Shown: positions 17,050 through 24,312, counted from the first letter of the stretch. The stretch: 64,000 nt of DNA from Desulfovibrio aminophilus DSM 12254 (GCF_000422565.1 NZ_AUMA01000009.1:62001-126000); one strand, 5' to 3'. The notes: generated by a model from the letters alone, not told the origin. Translations and numbers: made by a program.

Positions 17050-17634
17050 CTACAGCGGCTTGCCGGAGACGATCATCTCGGCCAGGGTCAGGTCCACCCG
17101 GGGCAACTGGCGCAGCCGGGAGCCCAGGAACTCCATCTCCAGACGGGCCAGGTCGCGGTAGAGCGCGGTGCGGTCGAGCACGGGGAAGTCCTCCCGGCCC
17201 GCGCACAGCTCCTGGGAGCGGAAACAGCCCGGGAAGGTCTGGCGGCCGCCGTCCGGGCGCACGGTCACGGTGGGCACCCCATGCAGGCGGCAGATCATCA
17301 GACGGTGGGAATAGACGCCGCAGAGTCCGTCGTCGTTGAGCGGGCACATGACGGCCGGGCGCTCGCCCCGGTCCAGGGCCTCGCGGGCCTCGCGCAGGTA
17401 GGCCGCGGCCCGACGCTCATACTCCTGGCGGCGGTCCTCCGGCATGGCCTCCAGGCCCTGCCAGAGATAGGCCCACTCCACGTAGGTGTGGTGCTGGAAG
17501 AAACTCCGGCAGCAGTTGTCCGCGCAGCCGGAACAGCTCAGGCCCAGCCCCTGGGCCGAGGCGTCGTAGGCTATGCCCATGCGCTCATAGAGGGCGGCCA
17601 GCTTGCGGAAGACCGCCTGGGGCGTCGTTTTCAC
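17050..17634 (-). CDS. YkgJ-like cysteine-cluster protein
   Basis: A 194-residue protein with a dense metal-ligand region: CSGCADNCCRSFFQHH (about 34-49), then CPLNDDGLCGVYSHRLMICR (split as CPLNDDGLCG and MICR, about 97-116) and GCFRSQELC (about 137-145). This is the layout of YkgJ-type proteins, presumed to bind zinc or an iron-sulfur cluster. No reaction is known. Its start overlaps the upstream kinase gene by four bases (17631-17634), so it belongs to the pyrR unit. Confidence 0.65.
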   Translation of the reverse strand: MKTTPQAVFRKLAALYERMGIAYDASAQGLGLSCSGCADNCCRSFFQHHTYVEWAYLWQGLEAMPEDRRQEYERRAAAYLREAREALDRGERPAVMCPLNDDGLCGVYSHRLMICRLHGVPTVTVRPDGGRQTFPGCFRSQELCAGREDFPVLDRTALYRDLARLEMEFLGSRLRQLPRVDLTLAEMIVSGKPL

Positions 17635-18179
17635 GCTTTCTCTCCGAACCAGTCCAGGATGCGCACGGCGCAGTCCTCCGGGCTTCCGGCTCCGGTGTCC
17701 ACGCTGAAGTCGGCGGCCGCGCGGTAGAGCGGCTGGCGCTCGGCGTACAGTTCCTCGAAACTCCTGCCCGGCCTCACGGCCAGACCCCGCCCGCCGCCGT
17801 GCCCCACGCGCTCCAGGAAGGTCGCCAGGTCGATCTCCAAAAAAACCACCGGCCCGAGCATCCTGAGCCGGTCCACGGCGCGCCGGGAATAGACCACGCT
17901 GCCGCCGGTGGAGATCACCACCCGCTGCGCGCCCAGGCTGCCCACCTGATGTTCCTCCAGTTGAAGAAAGGTCTCCAGACCCACGCTGTCCAGGAGTTGT
18001 TGCAGGGGCAGGCCATAGTAGGACTCCAGGAGCCGGTCGGTGTCCAGGTGGGCCCAGTCCAGGCGGCGGGCCAACAGCGCCCCCAGGGTGGACTTGCCCG
18101 CTCCGGCCATGCCGATGAGGCTCAGGCAGCGGCGCGGGGTGTCGTCGCGGGGCAGGAGGACGGCGGAAGTGGCGATCAT
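17631..18179 (-). CDS. shikimate-kinase-fold small-molecule kinase (possibly homoserine kinase)
   Basis: A 182-residue P-loop kinase of the shikimate kinase fold: Walker A GMAGAGKS (23-30), DTD (46-48), the STGG segment (90-93) and the lid/ERQPLY region (Arg148). Two substrate-contact features of true AroK/AroL are missing: the arginine of the FR--E motif is Leu72 (TFLQLEE), and the Gly-Gly-Gly loop is Gly-Gly-Ser. Shikimate kinase is therefore doubtful. I recall that a shikimate-kinase-like paralogue in Desulfovibrio has been proposed as the missing homoserine kinase; that would suit these changes. ATG 18179 follows pyrR by seven bases. Confidence 0.7.
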   Translation of the reverse strand: MIATSAVLLPRDDTPRRCLSLIGMAGAGKSTLGALLARRLDWAHLDTDRLLESYYGLPLQQLLDSVGLETFLQLEEHQVGSLGAQRVVISTGGSVVYSRRAVDRLRMLGPVVFLEIDLATFLERVGHGGGRGLAVRPGRSFEELYAERQPLYRAAADFSVDTGAGSPEDCAVRILDWFGEKA

Positions 18180-18186
18180 GGCGGGG

Positions 18187-18720
18187 TCAGCGGACGATGC
18201 AGACCTTGTCTTCGGCGTCGCGCTCGGCCACGAGCACATTCACGTGCTCATGGTCCTGGGTGCTCACCTTCTTGCCCACGTAGTCGGCCTGGATGGGCAG
18301 CTCGCGGTGACCCCGGTCGATGAGCACGAGCAGCTCCACCCGCTTGGGACGCCCGTAGTCCAGAATGGCCTCCAGGGCGGCGCGGATGGTCCGGCCGGAG
18401 AAGAGCACGTCATCCACCAGGACCACGCTGGCCCCCTCCAAATCGAAGGGGATTTCGGTGCAGTTGATGCGCGGCTGGATCTCCAGGCTGGACCAGTCGT
18501 CCCGATAGAGGTTGATGTCCAGCTTGCCCAGGGGAATGCGCCGCCCCAGGCGTTCGTCCAGGCGCTTCTTCAGCCGTTCGGCCAGATCGGCGCCCCGGCG
18601 CTGGATGCCGATGAGCGCGAGCTTTTCGGACTCGCCCCGGCGTTCGATGACTTCCGAGGCCAGCCGGTCCAGGGTCCGGGCCATCTCCCGGCTGCCCAGC
18701 ACGGTGCGGCACTGTTCCAT
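18187..18720 (-). CDS. pyrR: bifunctional pyrimidine regulatory protein / uracil phosphoribosyltransferase
   Basis: A 177-residue type I phosphoribosyltransferase. The PRPP-binding loop VVLVDDVLFSGRTIRAAL (about 93-110) and the LALIGIQRRGADLAERL segment (about 35-51) are PyrR marks. In Gram-positives PyrR binds pyr mRNA; in Desulfovibrio its regulatory role is unproven. It lies nine bases after the TetR gene and seven before the kinase, within one minus-strand unit. Confidence 0.92.
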   Translation of the reverse strand: MEQCRTVLGSREMARTLDRLASEVIERRGESEKLALIGIQRRGADLAERLKKRLDERLGRRIPLGKLDINLYRDDWSSLEIQPRINCTEIPFDLEGASVVLVDDVLFSGRTIRAALEAILDYGRPKRVELLVLIDRGHRELPIQADYVGKKVSTQDHEHVNVLVAERDAEDKVCIVR

Positions 18721-18729
18721 GGCGGCGTC

Positions 18730-19287
18730 CTACTTGACGAGGCTGCGGCGGCAGAAGTCCACGGCCGGGTTGGAGAGATCCTCGACCTCGGGCCAATAGA
18801 GCTTGAGGCGCATGAGCCCGAAGAGCAGCGTGACGAGGATGAGCGCGGTCTGCCGCTCGGGCACGCCCTCCTGGATGGCGTCCTTGGCCTTGGCCTTGCG
18901 CAGGCAGTCCTCGAAGAAGGATTCCATGCGGTAGACCAGGGAGGCCATGGATTTCTTGGCCGCGTCCAGGATGCCGTAGGTGGAGAGCACGATCTTGATG
19001 TCGGCCTCGTTCGCGCGCACGAAGGAAAGATGGTTCTCCAGAACCTTTTCTATGGTCCCGTAGGCGCCGTCGGTCGTCTCCCGGCACTGGACGATGAAGC
19101 GGGAATAGGCCTCCTCCAGGTCGCGCAGGATCTGGAGCAGGATGTCCTCCTTGCTCTCGAAGTGGCGGTAGATGGTGCCTTCGGATATGTTCGCCTGCTT
19201 GGCCAGGCTGGCTGTCGTGGTCCTGTGGAAGCCCACCTCGGCGATCATTTCCTTGGCGGTGTTGAGGATGAGTTCCTTGGTCGTCAT
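18730..19287 (-). CDS. TetR/AcrR family transcriptional regulator
   Basis: A 185-residue repressor. The N-terminal helix-turn-helix is clear: AEVGFHRTTTASLAKQANIS (about 16-35) and EGTIYRHFESKEDIL (about 36-50). The C-terminal ligand domain is not diagnostic. GAGG lies seven bases before ATG 19287. It is divergent from the Sec-HesB gene, and the 206-base gap holds a TGA-N9-TCA palindrome and an 8-bp inverted repeat, so it may control itself and the HesB genes. It is followed closely by pyrR. Confidence 0.9.
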   Translation of the reverse strand: MTTKELILNTAKEMIAEVGFHRTTTASLAKQANISEGTIYRHFESKEDILLQILRDLEEAYSRFIVQCRETTDGAYGTIEKVLENHLSFVRANEADIKIVLSTYGILDAAKKSMASLVYRMESFFEDCLRKAKAKDAIQEGVPERQTALILVTLLFGLMRLKLYWPEVEDLSNPAVDFCRRSLVK

Positions 19288-19344
19288 GGCGGAACCTCGG
19301 TTTCGTTGTCGAGCCGATCCGGTCGCTGGCGCGGCCCGGCGGCC

Positions 19345-19359
19345 TGAAGTGATCGCTCA
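19345..19359. promoter_or_regulatory. candidate TetR operator
   Basis: TGAAGTGATCGCTCA is an imperfect palindrome of the TGA-N9-TCA type used by many TetR repressors, lying 58 bases upstream of the TetR gene and 89 bases before the Sec-HesB -35. Confidence 0.35.
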
Positions 19360-19366
19360 ATCAGGA

Positions 19367-19389
19367 GCTTGGGCGACGTTAGCCCAAGC
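19367..19389. repeat. 8-bp perfect inverted repeat in the TetR/HesB divergent region
   Basis: GCTTGGGC (19367-19374), seven bases, GCCCAAGC (19382-19389). It may be an operator or an RNA hairpin; no T run follows on either strand, so it is not a terminator. Confidence 0.5.
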
Positions 19390-19433
19390 CCGCATCGTGG
19401 TCAACAGACCGGGTTCGGCGGTCAACTTCCTGT

Positions 19434-19462
19434 TTGACAAAAATGGGCCGCGGTCTTACCTC
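19434..19462 (+). promoter_or_regulatory. sigma-70-like promoter of the Sec-HesB gene
   Basis: Perfect TTGACA (19434-19439), 17 bases, TACCTC (19457-19462), giving a leader of about 25 bases with AAGGAGG before ATG 19494. Confidence 0.6.
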
Positions 19463-19493
19463 TGTTTGCCGCGCAGAGCGCAAGGAGGAAGAC

Positions 19494-19841
19494 ATGATCG
19501 AACTCACCCCGTCCGCGAAAAAGCAGCTGGAAGGCTACTTCGCGGACAAGGATGTCACCCCCGTCCGGGTCTACCTGTCCACGGGCGGCTGAGCGGGGCC
19601 TCGGCTCTCGCTGGCTCTGGACGAGCCGCATCAGGACGACGAGACATTCAACGAAGGCGGATTCACGTTTCTGGTCGAAAAGGATCTCCTGACCCAGACC
19701 GGGACCATCCAAATCGACATGACCTACTACGGGTTCTCGGTCACCTCCGAGAAACCCGTCGGCGGAGGAGGCGGCGGTTGCTCCTCCGGCTCTTGCAGCA
19801 CGGGCGGATCCTGCGGAACAGGCGGATCCTGCTCCTGCTGA
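19494..19841 (+). CDS. selenocysteine-containing HesB/IscA-like protein
   Basis: Read with TGA 19590-19592 as selenocysteine, this is a 115-residue protein. It begins MIELTPSAKKQLEGYF; Sec33 follows Thr-Gly-Gly and is followed by AGPRLSLALDEP. Beyond the TGA the frame stays open to TGA 19839-19841 and aligns without gaps to the gene at 19953, where residue 33 is Cys. A hairpin that could be a bacterial SECIS lies just after the TGA. The fold is an A-type iron-sulfur carrier (HesB/IscA). The C-terminus is a Gly/Ser/Cys-rich tail with seven cysteines. AAGGAGG precedes the ATG. HesB-like selenoproteins are a known family in anaerobes; the function of Sec here is unproven. Confidence 0.87.
19593..19632 (+). 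promoter_or_regulatory. candidate bacterial SECIS element
   Basis: Directly after the in-frame TGA, CGGCTC (19602-19607) and GAGCCG (19623-19628) form a perfect 6-bp stem with a 15-base loop that contains GGCTCTGG. Position (nine bases past TGA) and size suit a coding-region SECIS read by SelB, but bacterial SECIS loops vary and the apical motif is not decisive. Confidence 0.5.
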
Positions 19842-19858
19842 CCTTTTCGGACCAATGG

Positions 19859-19896
19859 CCGGGGCGGCGTCCGAAAGGATGCCGCCCCGGAATTTT
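19859..19896 (+). terminator. stem-loop between the two HesB genes
   Basis: A 10-bp perfect stem, CCGGGGCGGC (19859-19868) with GCCGCCCCGG (19881-19890), and a tail AATTTT. The short T run suggests partial termination or RNA stabilisation. Confidence 0.6.
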
Positions 19897-19952
19897 CCGG
19901 CGGCATCCGGCAGTGCGCTCCCAGGCCTGAACATCCCAAGGAGGATATGCCC

Positions 19953-20294
19953 ATGGTCGAACTTTCCGATGCCGCGAAAAAGCAGCTCGAGGACTACTTC
20001 TCGGACAAGACCGCGAGCCCCATCCGGGTCTACGCCGGAGGCGGCTGCTGCTCCGGACCCCGTCTGGCCCTGGCTCTGGACGATCCGCGCGAGAACGACG
20101 ACAGCTTCGCCGCCGGAGGGTTCACCTTCCTGGTGGACAAGGCCCTCCTGGCCCAGACCGGGAACATCCGCGTGGACATGACTCCCTACGGCTTCTCCGT
20201 GGAGTCGGACAATCCGCTGGAAGGCGGCGGATCCTGCGCCTCCTCGGGCACCTGCGGCGGCTGCGGCAGCAGCGGCAGCTCCTGCGGCGGCTGA
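19953..20294 (+). CDS. HesB/IscA-like protein, cysteine paralogue
   Basis: A 113-residue protein nearly collinear with the Sec protein upstream: VELSDAAKKQLEDYF at the start, GGGCCSGPRLALALDD around Cys32-Cys33, GGFTFLVDKALLAQTG and DMTPYGFSVES. It ends in a Gly/Ser/Cys-rich tail. ATG 19953 has AAGGAGG eight bases upstream and aligns with the Sec protein start; ATG 19947 lies too close to that site. A-type carriers bind iron or [Fe-S] clusters; this subgroup lacks the classical C-terminal CGC, so the tail cysteines may serve instead. hypA follows beyond a terminator. Confidence 0.85.
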   Translation: MVELSDAAKKQLEDYFSDKTASPIRVYAGGGCCSGPRLALALDDPRENDDSFAAGGFTFLVDKALLAQTGNIRVDMTPYGFSVESDNPLEGGGSCASSGTCGGCGSSGSSCGG

Positions 20295-20314
20295 GCCGAC
20301 GAACCTGACGCCGA

Positions 20315-20350
20315 AGGGCGGTTTCCCACGGGAAGCCGCCCTTTCCTTTT
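20315..20350 (+). terminator. intrinsic terminator after the HesB pair
   Basis: AGGGCGG and CCGCCCT arms, extended by TTCCC/GGGAA around an ACG loop (20315-20342), followed by TTCCTTTT. Confidence 0.85.
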
Positions 20351-20359
20351 GTCCGCGCC

Positions 20360-20388
20360 TTGCCGCTGGCCCTGAATTGGGGTAAGCC
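20360..20388 (+). promoter_or_regulatory. promoter placed for a leaderless hypA transcript
   Basis: TTGCCG (20360-20365), 17 bases, TAAGCC (20383-20388). ATG 20397 follows after eight bases and has no Shine-Dalgarno sequence. Confidence 0.4.
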
Positions 20389-20396
20389 ACCCTCCC

Positions 20397-20744
20397 ATGC
20401 ATGAACTTTCCCTGGTGCAGAGCATGATGACCATCATCCTCGAGGAGCGCGACCGGCACGACCTGGGCAAGGTCAGCCGGGTGCGGGTGCGCAACGGCGC
20501 CCTGGCCGGAGCCGTCACCGAGGCCCTGACCTTCGCCTGGGAGGCCCTGACCCCGGGCTCGGAGCTGGAGGGCGTGGAGCTGATCGTCGAGGAGGTGCCG
20601 CTCAAGGTGCGTTGCGGCTCCTGCAAGACCGAGTTCGCCCCCGAGGACCGACACTACATGCCCTGCCCCAAATGCGGCGAATTCCTGGGCCACGAAGTGC
20701 TGGCCGGCAAGGAACTGCTCATCGAATCCATCGAGGCCGACTAG
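20397..20744 (+). CDS. hypA: hydrogenase nickel-insertion protein HypA
   Basis: A 115-residue nickel chaperone for [NiFe] hydrogenase maturation. The N-terminal MHELSL carries the nickel-binding His2, and two CxxC pairs (CGSC and CPKC) form the structural zinc site. It hands nickel to the hydrogenase large subunit together with HypB, whose gene follows 15 bases on. No ribosome site precedes the ATG. Confidence 0.96.
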   Translation: MHELSLVQSMMTIILEERDRHDLGKVSRVRVRNGALAGAVTEALTFAWEALTPGSELEGVELIVEEVPLKVRCGSCKTEFAPEDRHYMPCPKCGEFLGHEVLAGKELLIESIEAD

Positions 20745-20759
20745 GCCCTGGGAGAAGAC

Positions 20760-21416
20760 ATGGAAATTCCCGTCGTGCGCAACGTCCTGGAGGCCAACGA
20801 CCGCCTCGCCGAATCCCTGGCCGCGATCTTCCGGGCCAAGGGCATCCTCTGCCTGAACCTCATGAGCTCGCCGGGCGCGGGCAAGACCTCGCTCCTGGAG
20901 CGGACGCTCTCCGACCTCAAGGACGAATTCCGCATGGCCGTCATCGAGGGCGACCTCCAGACCGACAACGACGCCCGCCGCGTGGCCGCCACCGGGGCCC
21001 AGGCCGTGCAGGTCAACACCGAGGGCGGCTGCCACCTGGACTCGGGCATGGTCCTGGACGCCCTGAAGAGCATCGACACCGAGGGCCTGGACATCCTCTT
21101 CATCGAAAACGTGGGCAACCTGGTCTGCCCGGCCGAGTTCAACCTGGGCGAGGACCACAAGATTTCGATTCTCTCGGTCACCGAGGGCGACGACAAGCCC
21201 GAAAAATACCCGCTCATGTTCCACATCTCCTCGGTCATGCTCCTGAACAAGACCGATCTGCTGCCTTATGTGGACTTCGACCTGGAGCGGGCCTCGGCCC
21301 ACGCCCGCAAGCTGAACGCCGAGATCCACGTCCTGCCCGTGTCCTGCAGGAACGGCGAGGGCCTGGACCAATGGTACGGCTGGCTGCGCCGGGCCCGGGC
21401 CGCCAAACGCGGCTGA
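20760..21416 (+). CDS. hypB: hydrogenase nickel-insertion GTPase HypB
   Basis: A 218-residue SIMIBI GTPase. The P-loop is MSSPGAGKTSLLE (about 35-47), the metal site is GGCHLD (about 90-95), and NKTD (about 163-166) gives guanine specificity. The protein starts directly at the G domain and lacks the His-rich or CxxCGC N-terminal nickel store of many HypB proteins. GTP hydrolysis drives nickel transfer with HypA. It is followed by a strong terminator. Confidence 0.96.
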   Translation: MEIPVVRNVLEANDRLAESLAAIFRAKGILCLNLMSSPGAGKTSLLERTLSDLKDEFRMAVIEGDLQTDNDARRVAATGAQAVQVNTEGGCHLDSGMVLDALKSIDTEGLDILFIENVGNLVCPAEFNLGEDHKISILSVTEGDDKPEKYPLMFHISSVMLLNKTDLLPYVDFDLERASAHARKLNAEIHVLPVSCRNGEGLDQWYGWLRRARAAKRG

Positions 21417-21435
21417 ACCGATCCCGCGACCGCAA

Positions 21436-21464
21436 GGGCCGCCCCGCCGGGGCGGCCCTTTTTT
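21436..21464 (+). terminator. intrinsic terminator of hypAB
   Basis: GGGCCGCCCC (21436-21445), loop GCC, GGGGCGGCCC (21449-21458), then six T residues. Confidence 0.95.
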
Positions 21465-21680
21465 CGTCCCGCCGGACCCAGGCCCCACCCGGGAACCCTT
21501 TCACGGCGTGATGCCCAGGGGGCCTTGTCCTCCTTCGATCCTCGCGGGGCATGGACTTTTGCGACGGTTGTGTTATCGTGCGCCCGCGATGCAGCTTCTT
21601 GGCATTTTTATCGAATGATTTCGGGTAATTGGTTTTGTGACACAGCGGCTTTCGCCGCGCCAGTCCCGGACGGAGGGTCC

Positions 21681-22313
21681 ATGTCCTTCAGCCTATTTCC
21701 CAAGTCCCCAAAGTTCTTCGATCTCTTCAGGGAGCAGAACCGCACCATTGTCCAGGCGGCGACGGTCCTCGAAAAAATCGTGCAGGAAGCGGGAGATTGC
21801 GAGGAACGTTGCCAGACCGTGAACATGATCGAAGCCGAAGGCGACGTCATCACCCGCAAGATCACCCATCAGCTCTCCACCACCTTCATCACCCCCATCG
21901 ACCGCGAAGACATCCACGAGATCAACGTTTCCCAAGAAGCCATCCTGAACTACATCCAGGCCATATCCGCGCGCATCGGCGTCTACGGCTTCGCCCGGGT
22001 GCGCTTCCCGGCCCGGCGCATGGTCTCCAACCTGCGGATGATGGTCACCGAAATCGGGGCCATGCTGGCCAAACTCGGCGGCAAGGAAGAGGTCGAGCTG
22101 AACGTCCGACGGGTCAAGGAACTCAAGGGCGAATGCGAGATGCTCCTGTTGAGCGGCCTGGCCGAGATCTACGACGTCTCGGCCAAGGACAACTGCGCGA
22201 ACATCCTGGAGATCATCAAGTGGAACCAGGTGTACGACCGCATCGACAAGGCCGTGGCCCGCAGTTGGGGCCTGGCCAAAACCATCGAAGGAATCGTGCT
22301 CAAGAATGCCTGA
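21681..22313 (+). CDS. DUF47 family PhoU-like protein
   Basis: A 210-residue all-helical protein of the DUF47 group, related to PhoU. Marks include the acidic helix NMIEAEGDVITRKI (about 48-61) and TPIDREDIHEIN (about 72-83). Such proteins accompany PiT transporters and are thought to modulate phosphate uptake. GGAGG lies before ATG 21681. It overlaps the pit gene by eight bases. The roughly 150 bases upstream are AT-richer than the surroundings but hold no convincing promoter or Pho box. Confidence 0.88.
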   Translation: MSFSLFPKSPKFFDLFREQNRTIVQAATVLEKIVQEAGDCEERCQTVNMIEAEGDVITRKITHQLSTTFITPIDREDIHEINVSQEAILNYIQAISARIGVYGFARVRFPARRMVSNLRMMVTEIGAMLAKLGGKEEVELNVRRVKELKGECEMLLLSGLAEIYDVSAKDNCANILEIIKWNQVYDRIDKAVARSWGLAKTIEGIVLKNA

Positions 22314-23337
22314 TCCGTTCGTTCTCCTCGTCGGCGTCGTGATCGTGGCCCTGGTCTTCGACTTCACCAACGGCGCGCACGACACGGCCAACGCCATCGC
22401 CACCATCGTCTCCACCAAGGTTCTCTCGCCGAGGAGCGCTGTGCTCATGGCCGCCGTGCTCAACCTGGCCGGGGCCTTCATCGGCACGAAGGTGGCCCAC
22501 ACCATCGGCTCGGGCATCGTCCACCCGGACATGATCAGGGGCTGCCAGGCCCTGACCCTGGCGGCGCTGGGCGGCGCCATCCTCTGGAACCTGCTCACCT
22601 GGTACCTGGGCCTGCCCTCCTCGTCCTCGCACGCCCTCATCGGCGGGCTCATGGGCGCGGCCGTGGCCTACCGGGGCTTCGGCACCCTGCACTATCTGTC
22701 CATCGCGGAAAAAATTCTCCTGCCCCTGGTGCTTTCGCCCCTGGCGGGATTCCTGGCCGGATACGCGCTCATGCTCGGGCTCTCCTGGGCCTTCCACGAC
22801 GCCTCGCCACGAGGGGTGAACCACGCCTTCCGCAAGCTCCAGATCCTTTCCTCGGCCTTCATGGCCACCAGCCACGGCATGAACGACGCCCAGAAGACCA
22901 TGGGCATCATCACCCTGGCCCTGTTCGTGGGGCACGAGATTCCCGACCTCAGCGTTCCCTTCTGGGTCAAGCTGGCCTGCGCCTGCGCCATGGCCATGGG
23001 CACGGCCATGGGCGGCTGGAAGATCGTCAAGACCATGGGCCACAAGATCTTCAAGCTGGAGGCCGTGCACGGTTTCGCGGCCGAGACCTCGGCGGCGGTG
23101 GTCATCACCGGGGCATCGCTCTTCGGCGCGCCCATCAGCACCACCCACACGATCTCCACCGCCGTGCTCGGCGTGGGCTCCTCCAAGCGCCTCTCGGCCG
23201 TGCGCTGGGGCATCGCCGGAAACATGGTCGTGGCCTGGGTTCTGACCCTGCCGTGCTCGGCCCTCATGGCCTGGATCATCTTCGAGCTGCTCGGCCTGCT
23301 CGGTCTCACCGGCGTCTTGGCCGCCCCCGGCGTTTGA
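22306..23337 (+). CDS. pit: PiT family inorganic phosphate transporter
   Basis: A 343-residue polytopic inner-membrane protein. The duplicated PiT signatures are present: DFTNGAHDTANAIAT (about 19-33) and its internal repeat around SHGMNDAQKTMGI (about 188-200). Pi is taken up with H+ or Na+. It begins within the DUF47 gene. Its end overlaps the -35 element of the mrp promoter. Confidence 0.95.
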   Translation: MPDPFVLLVGVVIVALVFDFTNGAHDTANAIATIVSTKVLSPRSAVLMAAVLNLAGAFIGTKVAHTIGSGIVHPDMIRGCQALTLAALGGAILWNLLTWYLGLPSSSSHALIGGLMGAAVAYRGFGTLHYLSIAEKILLPLVLSPLAGFLAGYALMLGLSWAFHDASPRGVNHAFRKLQILSSAFMATSHGMNDAQKTMGIITLALFVGHEIPDLSVPFWVKLACACAMAMGTAMGGWKIVKTMGHKIFKLEAVHGFAAETSAAVVITGASLFGAPISTTHTISTAVLGVGSSKRLSAVRWGIAGNMVVAWVLTLPCSALMAWIIFELLGLLGLTGVLAAPGV

Positions 23338-23361
23338 CATTTCTCCCCGAGGCGTTATCTG
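23334..23361 (+). promoter_or_regulatory. sigma-70-like promoter of the Mrp/NBP35 gene
   Basis: TTGACA (23334-23339) over the pit stop codon, 16 bases, TATCTG (23356-23361). A hairpin GGGCCGG/CCGGCCC (23365-23383) lies at the predicted 5-prime end of the transcript and may stabilise it. Confidence 0.55.
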
Positions 23362-23405
23362 AAAGGGCCGGTTTCACCGGCCCATTTCTTTTCAAGGAGC
23401 ACGAC

Positions 23406-24263
23406 ATGAGCGATTCCTGCAAAAGCTGTCCTTCGTCCGGCTCGGGCTGTTCGCCCGACTCCTGCGGCCAGAAGCCCGAGGACGTGAAGCTCAAGAAAGT
23501 CCTCTCGCGCATCAAGCACAAGTTCGTGGTCATGTCCGGCAAGGGCGGCGTGGGCAAGAGCACCGTGGCCTCCAACATCGCCGTGGCCCTCTCCCTGGCC
23601 GGGAAAAAGGTCGGCCTGCTGGACGTGGACGTGCACGGCCCCAGCGTCCCGCGCCTGCTGGCCATGGGCGGCCAGAAGCCGCACTTCGGCGAGGAGGTCA
23701 TCGAGCCCCTGCCCTGGAGCAAGACCCTTTCGGTCATGTCCCTGGGCTTCATGCTCCCGGACAAGGAGCAGGCCGTGATCTGGCGCGGCCCGGTGAAGAT
23801 GGGCCTCATCCGCCAGTTCATCCAGGACGTGGCCTGGGGCGACCTGGACTACCTCGTGGTGGACTGCCCCCCAGGCACCGGTGACGAACCCCTGTCCACG
23901 CTCCAACTCCTGGGGCAGGACGCCAGGGCCGTGGTCGTGACCACGCCCCAGGGCGTGGCCGTGGACGACGTGCGCCGCTCGGTGTCCTTCGTGCGCCAGG
24001 TGGGCAACGAGGTCTTCGGCATCGTGGAGAACATGAGCGGCTTCGTCTGCCCCGGCTGCGGCCAGACCCACGACATCTTCACCAAGGGCGGCGGCGAAGC
24101 CCTGGCCCGGGAGATGGGCGTGCGCTTCCTGGGCCGCATCCCGCTGGACGCCGAGGTCGTGCGCTCCGGCGACGAGGGCTACCCCTTCCTGAAGGTCCAC
24201 GGCGACACGCCCACGGGCAAGGCCATGCGGACCATCATCGAGCCCATGCTGGCCCTGGGCTGA
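23406..24263 (+). CDS. mrp: Mrp/NBP35 family iron-sulfur carrier ATPase
   Basis: A 285-residue SIMIBI ATPase with the deviant Walker A SGKGGVGKST (about 40-49), DVDVHGPS, and the bridging-cluster pair CPGC (about 217-220). The N-terminus carries a Ser/Gly/Cys-rich stretch with five cysteines, MSDSCKSC through SPDSC, as in NBP35-like proteins that hold an extra cluster. It probably loads [4Fe-4S] clusters on target proteins. ATG 23406 has AAGGAG upstream. It ends at a bidirectional terminator shared with the convergent sensor kinase. Confidence 0.93.
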   Translation: MSDSCKSCPSSGSGCSPDSCGQKPEDVKLKKVLSRIKHKFVVMSGKGGVGKSTVASNIAVALSLAGKKVGLLDVDVHGPSVPRLLAMGGQKPHFGEEVIEPLPWSKTLSVMSLGFMLPDKEQAVIWRGPVKMGLIRQFIQDVAWGDLDYLVVDCPPGTGDEPLSTLQLLGQDARAVVVTTPQGVAVDDVRRSVSFVRQVGNEVFGIVENMSGFVCPGCGQTHDIFTKGGGEALAREMGVRFLGRIPLDAEVVRSGDEGYPFLKVHGDTPTGKAMRTIIEPMLALG

Positions 24264-24284
24264 ACCTGGGTCTTTCGAAGAAAG

Positions 24285-24312
24285 AAAAGGCGGGCCTCGG
24301 CCCGCCTTTTTT
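24285..24312. terminator. bidirectional terminator between mrp and the sensor kinase
   Basis: GGCGGGC (24289-24295), four-base loop, GCCCGCC (24300-24306), six T residues on the right and four A residues on the left, serving both convergent genes. Confidence 0.9.

Noticed and set aside
19590-19592. TGA read as a true stop giving a 32-residue peptide, or as a frameshift error
   Set aside because: Similarity to the paralogue continues in the same frame directly after the TGA without gap, which excludes a frameshift and makes a simple stop unlikely.
19494-21416. Calling the HesB pair part of the hypAB operon
   Set aside because: A good intrinsic terminator (20315-20350) and a separate promoter lie between them; only proximity is supported.
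21530-21680. Pho box before the DUF47-pit pair
   Set aside because: The segment is AT-richer than its surroundings, but no repeated CTGTCAT-like half-sites are present.
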